64,000 nucleotides of DNA from VXNE01 sp965203615 (lineage in GTDB: Bacteria; Pseudomonadota; Gammaproteobacteria; Pseudomonadales; Azotimanducaceae), in NCBI GenBank assembly GCA_965203615.1, contig OZ241900.1, positions 1,922,001 to 1,986,000 of the forward strand, read 5' to 3'. The notes under the pieces were generated by a model. It had not been told where the DNA came from. It worked only from the letters and a program-made list of their open reading frames with translations, and did not search any database. Shown here one piece after another: positions 60,877 to 64,000 of the stretch. Both the position numbers and the translations under genes were made by a program. Every line of letters starts with the position of its first letter. Within the stretch, counting starts at the first letter, position 1.

Positions 60877-63465
60877 GTGGACAGGGATTCCACGATTGAC
60901 GCGCACTGCGACGATCTAATCGAAGAGTTTCGACGGTGCTTTCCACTTCTGGACCAGATCGTCGGACGGTTTGGCGAAGATGCATCAAGCGAGCGCATAC
61001 CTTGGTTCTTCGGTTTCATCCTCGCCGCTGCCGCCAAACCGGGCGCTGGCGCATGCTGCATCGTTCTGGACAAGACCCCAGGAACGACCGCAATCGCAGC
61101 GATCCTTTCGGGTCTTGTGCGCCTTCAATTGGATTTCCCGAGATTGGTCGAAGGCTATGCTAGGGACGCACTGACTCGCGGGCAGCGCGTAAGGGTGAGA
61201 CCTAGCAGGTTCGTCTATGAGTATGAAGGCGTCTGGGAAGAGTATCCCCAGTTCTTCCGACTGAAACTTCTAGGAGAGGAAGCCTCGCGCAGTTTTCCGC
61301 TCGCGGACGTGCTCAGATTGGAACCGACCGACCGCGTTCGACCGAAGGGGACCGGGGCCGATCTTGGCGTTTTCGAACGCAGCCCTCTTGATCGCCTGCT
61401 TGGTCTCACCACCGGCGGAAACAACAGTCTGATACAGAACGCAGTGTTCGTGCAGATGCCACGAGCCCGACTCGCGCGAGTAGCGGAAGGAACCGCCCTA
61501 GCATCAAGGGGCGCAGAGCAGTTTGACCAACTGTCCCAATTCTTGCCTTGGGGTTTCATCGAACACGATGGCACTCTGAGGCCGAACGATCCCTATCAGG
61601 TAGTGGGTGAACCGCTGATTGCCGCGACAAGCGTGCCAGAGGATCTGGCTATGGCTTCTTTGTCTTCGGACCCCGGCACAAAGACCGTGCTCGTCGACGG
61701 TGCTCGCAGTCTGGCAAGAGACCTCCAGTCACTCGACGACATAGCCGCCCGGCAAAGGCTGGTGGTTCTGGCTTCGCCTAGCGAGAGCGAGGACCTTGAT
61801 CTGCTCAAGGACCGCGGTTGCCCGGTGTGGTACATGTCGGCTGACGAGGTGCTGATCGGTGAGGCCTGCGTCGGCGGGCGGACACGCCGGAGCTTGGCGG
61901 GCGCGACAATCCGAACAGCAGACATTCGACGCCGGTGCATAGTGGACACCGTCGAGTGTAGTGACGATGGTCTCCAAGCGGCAGCCGCATCCCTGGAACG
62001 CGTTGCCGGAATGATCGTGGACACGGAAGAGGTACAGGAGGTCGAGGAAGCGCTGGGGCGGCTCTTCGGAGTTCTCTTCGAGTTCAGCGAGTGCTGCTTC
62101 GGCGTCGGAGATGACACGATGGGTGACCTGCAAACCATTCGCGAAGAGATGGCACGACACGCCAGATGGCTGGAGCCTGCGGTCGTCTCAGAACTTCGTG
62201 ATGCCGTCGATACCTTGGAACGCGCGGCCACGAAGGGCTGCGGCGGGCAAAAGGCAGACGCTTTGTTGAGCATTCTTGCCGACCACGATGGAGGATGGGC
62301 GGTGGCAGCAAGGTCGCCCCGGACTGCGGAAAGGCTTCGGGAGGATCTCCATGCTCTAGGTGCCGACCTGCCGGTGATCCCCGTCTCCGCAGTTAGTCCC
62401 GACGACGAGTTTGACGGCATCATCGTGCCCGCGTGGCCGAACGGACGGAGGTTCACTCGCCTGAAGCACCTGTCCGTGACCGCGGACATCCGCATTCTTG
62501 CCTACCCCTTTGAGAGCAAGTGGGTCTTGCGCCATCAGGCACGCGAACGCGAACGCTCCCGGTCGAATCGCCTCGACCCCCAAGCACTGTCACCCATCCT
62601 CGGAATCACGCCCCGGCTGCTCTCCCGGCCGGACAACGTGCAAGGCGACGTCGAGGACCCCCCCGGGAAGGAAATCGTACTCGATCTTCCGGTATTCAAG
62701 CTCGAGGAGCGGATCGCCCGGCGTGAGGCTTCACGACCACCCCCTGCACCAAGAGGCGAAGATAGTCGTCAAGCTCAACTGGTCCAGTTCTACGGAGGCT
62801 GCTACGCCCTGCTGACAGAGTGGTCCGAACTGCCTGTGCTGAATGACCTTATCGACAGCAGCAAGGGCAACAACGCCAAGCTGACCAGTGCGGTGGCTTC
62901 CAGCCTGTCCACCGGCGACTTCGTGCTGTTCAGGGCCGGTGGAAACAAGGAATTCACACGGTTGATCGCAGAAGAGATCCTCGGAACCGAAGAATATCTA
63001 CGAATCCGCGAGGTCGCTGAGCGGTGGAAGTCCACGCTTCGCCGCCTCGGCCATAGTGCCCCAATGATCCAACGGCGCTTGGCTGGCAATGGCCTCAAGC
63101 GGACACCGCAGACCATCGCCGGATGGCTCTACAATCCGGATCGGATAGGACCTGGTAACTACGACGACATCGAGGCCATCGGGAGGACAGCAGGTGACAC
63201 GGAACTCCTTTCGAGGAAAGACGAAGTGAGGGGCGCCATCTCTCGAATCCGCGGGGCACATCTGACCGCCGGAACGCACCTGACCAGGCTCATCCTCGGT
63301 GAGCTCCGGGGCCGCCTCAACGAACTGGGCGACCAGCCGACGCTGCTCAATCTGGACTACGGGCACGCTTGGGTAGTCCAGGTGGCGTCGGTTGAAGCAA
63401 AACGGGAGGAGTATCCTGCGAACCAAGTCAACCGGCTCATTGGGGCCGACGACAGCGCGTTCTGA
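60877..63465 (+). CDS. Large protein, tentatively related to DrmE of DISARM
   Basis: 862 residues from a GTG. Soluble, no membrane segment. N-terminal third: GQRVRVRPSRFVYEYEGVWE (about 110-130) and LLGLTTGGNNSLIQNAVFV. A later FDGIIVPAWPNGRRFTRLKHL segment followed by ILAYPFESKWVLRHQARER looks like a degenerate helicase-type domain without a Walker A motif. I recall similar patterns in DrmE proteins of class 2 DISARM, but cannot verify this here. The next gene encodes a NERD nuclease 14 bp downstream; the usual DISARM genes are not seen in the window. Confidence 0.5.
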   Translation: MDRDSTIDAHCDDLIEEFRRCFPLLDQIVGRFGEDASSERIPWFFGFILAAAAKPGAGACCIVLDKTPGTTAIAAILSGLVRLQLDFPRLVEGYARDALTRGQRVRVRPSRFVYEYEGVWEEYPQFFRLKLLGEEASRSFPLADVLRLEPTDRVRPKGTGADLGVFERSPLDRLLGLTTGGNNSLIQNAVFVQMPRARLARVAEGTALASRGAEQFDQLSQFLPWGFIEHDGTLRPNDPYQVVGEPLIAATSVPEDLAMASLSSDPGTKTVLVDGARSLARDLQSLDDIAARQRLVVLASPSESEDLDLLKDRGCPVWYMSADEVLIGEACVGGRTRRSLAGATIRTADIRRRCIVDTVECSDDGLQAAAASLERVAGMIVDTEEVQEVEEALGRLFGVLFEFSECCFGVGDDTMGDLQTIREEMARHARWLEPAVVSELRDAVDTLERAATKGCGGQKADALLSILADHDGGWAVAARSPRTAERLREDLHALGADLPVIPVSAVSPDDEFDGIIVPAWPNGRRFTRLKHLSVTADIRILAYPFESKWVLRHQARERERSRSNRLDPQALSPILGITPRLLSRPDNVQGDVEDPPGKEIVLDLPVFKLEERIARREASRPPPAPRGEDSRQAQLVQFYGGCYALLTEWSELPVLNDLIDSSKGNNAKLTSAVASSLSTGDFVLFRAGGNKEFTRLIAEEILGTEEYLRIREVAERWKSTLRRLGHSAPMIQRRLAGNGLKRTPQTIAGWLYNPDRIGPGNYDDIEAIGRTAGDTELLSRKDEVRGAISRIRGAHLTAGTHLTRLILGELRGRLNELGDQPTLLNLDYGHAWVVQVASVEAKREEYPANQVNRLIGADDSAF

Positions 63466-63479
63466 GCGAGCCTTGACGG

Positions 63480-64000
63480 ATGGCGACGATGATTCCGGCA
63501 CGGATTCATGATGACCGGGTCAGTTCCGGCGAACGCCGCATCTTCGGCCTTCTGAAAAACGATCCTGCAACGACTGACTGGACCGTGCTCCACTCGCTTG
63601 GGATTGCGCGCAGGCCGACTGGGCCGTATGGCGAGATAGACTTTGTCCTCATCATTCCGGGTGAAGGCGTTGTCTGCCTTGAAGTCAAGGGTGGACGTCT
63701 GTCTTGTGAGACGGGAGTGTGGCGGACGAAGGACCGTCACGGGAATGTGGCGGTGCTCAAGAAGAGCCCATTCATGCAGGCCAGGGACTCGATGTTCGCG
63801 TTGCGCGACGCGATAGTCCGCCATTTCGGGGGTTTCGCTCCCGAAACCCGGTGTCCAATCGGTTGTGCAGTCGTCTTTCCGGACGTGCCCTGTCCACCGG
63901 CCACACCGGAATTCGAGCGTTCTGATGCCATCGACTCCGACGACCTACGGGGTCCGATATCCAAGTCGATCATGCGCGTCGTGCATCGACGGCTCCGTGA
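63480..64000 (+). CDS. NERD-domain protein, 5' part (cut by window end)
   Basis: The frame starts at ATG 63480 and is still open at 64000 (173 codons). Residues 10-120 form a nuclease-related NERD domain: SSGERRIFGLL helix, YGEIDFVLIIP, and VVCLEVKGG, giving Asp54, Glu68 and Lys70 with PD-(D/E)XK spacing. NERD domains are often fused to UvrD-like or DEAD-box helicases in defence islands; whether a helicase follows lies outside the window. It starts 14 bp after the 862-residue gene, so the two are probably cotranscribed. Confidence 0.85.
   Translation, partial: MATMIPARIHDDRVSSGERRIFGLLKNDPATTDWTVLHSLGIARRPTGPYGEIDFVLIIPGEGVVCLEVKGGRLSCETGVWRTKDRHGNVAVLKKSPFMQARDSMFALRDAIVRHFGGFAPETRCPIGCAVVFPDVPCPPATPEFERSDAIDSDDLRGPISKSIMRVVHRRLR

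Noticed and set aside
60877..64000. Complete DISARM system
   Set aside because: No drmA, drmB, drmC or methyltransferase gene is visible; only a tentative DrmE relation.

Overview
The window is a high-GC chromosomal segment of a gammaproteobacterium. The evidence is gene order. On the minus strand, tRNA-Thr/Tyr/Gly/Thr, tuf, tRNA-Trp, secE, nusG, rplKA, rplJL and rpoBC stand in the classical gammaproteobacterial order, preceded by birA, coaX and a SPOR gene. Two further blocks match orders I know from Pseudomonas: rrn operon, tyrS, M23 peptidase, anmK, erpA; and dksA, gluQ, (cbrAB), pcnB, (folK), panB, panC, (panD), pgi, acs. Genes in brackets are missing or altered here. I cannot name the family or genus from the sequence alone.

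Layout. 1-9.2 kb: the end of a molybdenum hydroxylase, yqgE, both methylcrotonyl-CoA carboxylase subunits, a DUF35/thiolase/MaoC-hydratase lipid-degradation cassette and a stand-alone 5'-3' exonuclease. 9.2-23.1 kb: the transcription and translation superoperon, with a terminator-like hairpin between rplL and rpoB and a good promoter upstream of the tRNA cluster. 23.1-29.4 kb: a TonB-domain protein, SPOR protein, coaX, birA, an FAD monooxygenase and a TauD dioxygenase, with a family of palindromic repeats (three 111-bp tandem copies, three 45/46-bp copies, one inverted copy 5 kb away). 29.6-35.3 kb: a complete 16S-Ile-Ala-23S-5S operon with promoter and terminator. 35.3-45.8 kb: tyrS, M23 peptidase, anmK, erpA, bactofilin, a DUF6776-like protein, a ClC channel, hemJ, hemL, a sugar kinase and sfsA. 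45.9-57.1 kb: dksA, gluQ, a degenerate CbrB-like regulator without CbrA, pcnB, a deoxynucleoside kinase, panB, panC, pgi, a broken DUF5615/DUF433 toxin-antitoxin pair and acs.

From about 57.1 kb to the right edge the character changes to an accessory, defence-like island: an alpha/beta hydrolase with a helical N-terminal region, a HEAT-repeat protein, two PD-(D/E)XK-type nuclease genes on the minus strand, and, divergently, a large 862-residue protein that I tentatively relate to DrmE, followed by a NERD-nuclease protein cut by the window end. This divergent four-gene set is the best candidate for an undescribed system. The degenerate CbrB-like protein and the palindromic repeat family are the other strong anomalies.
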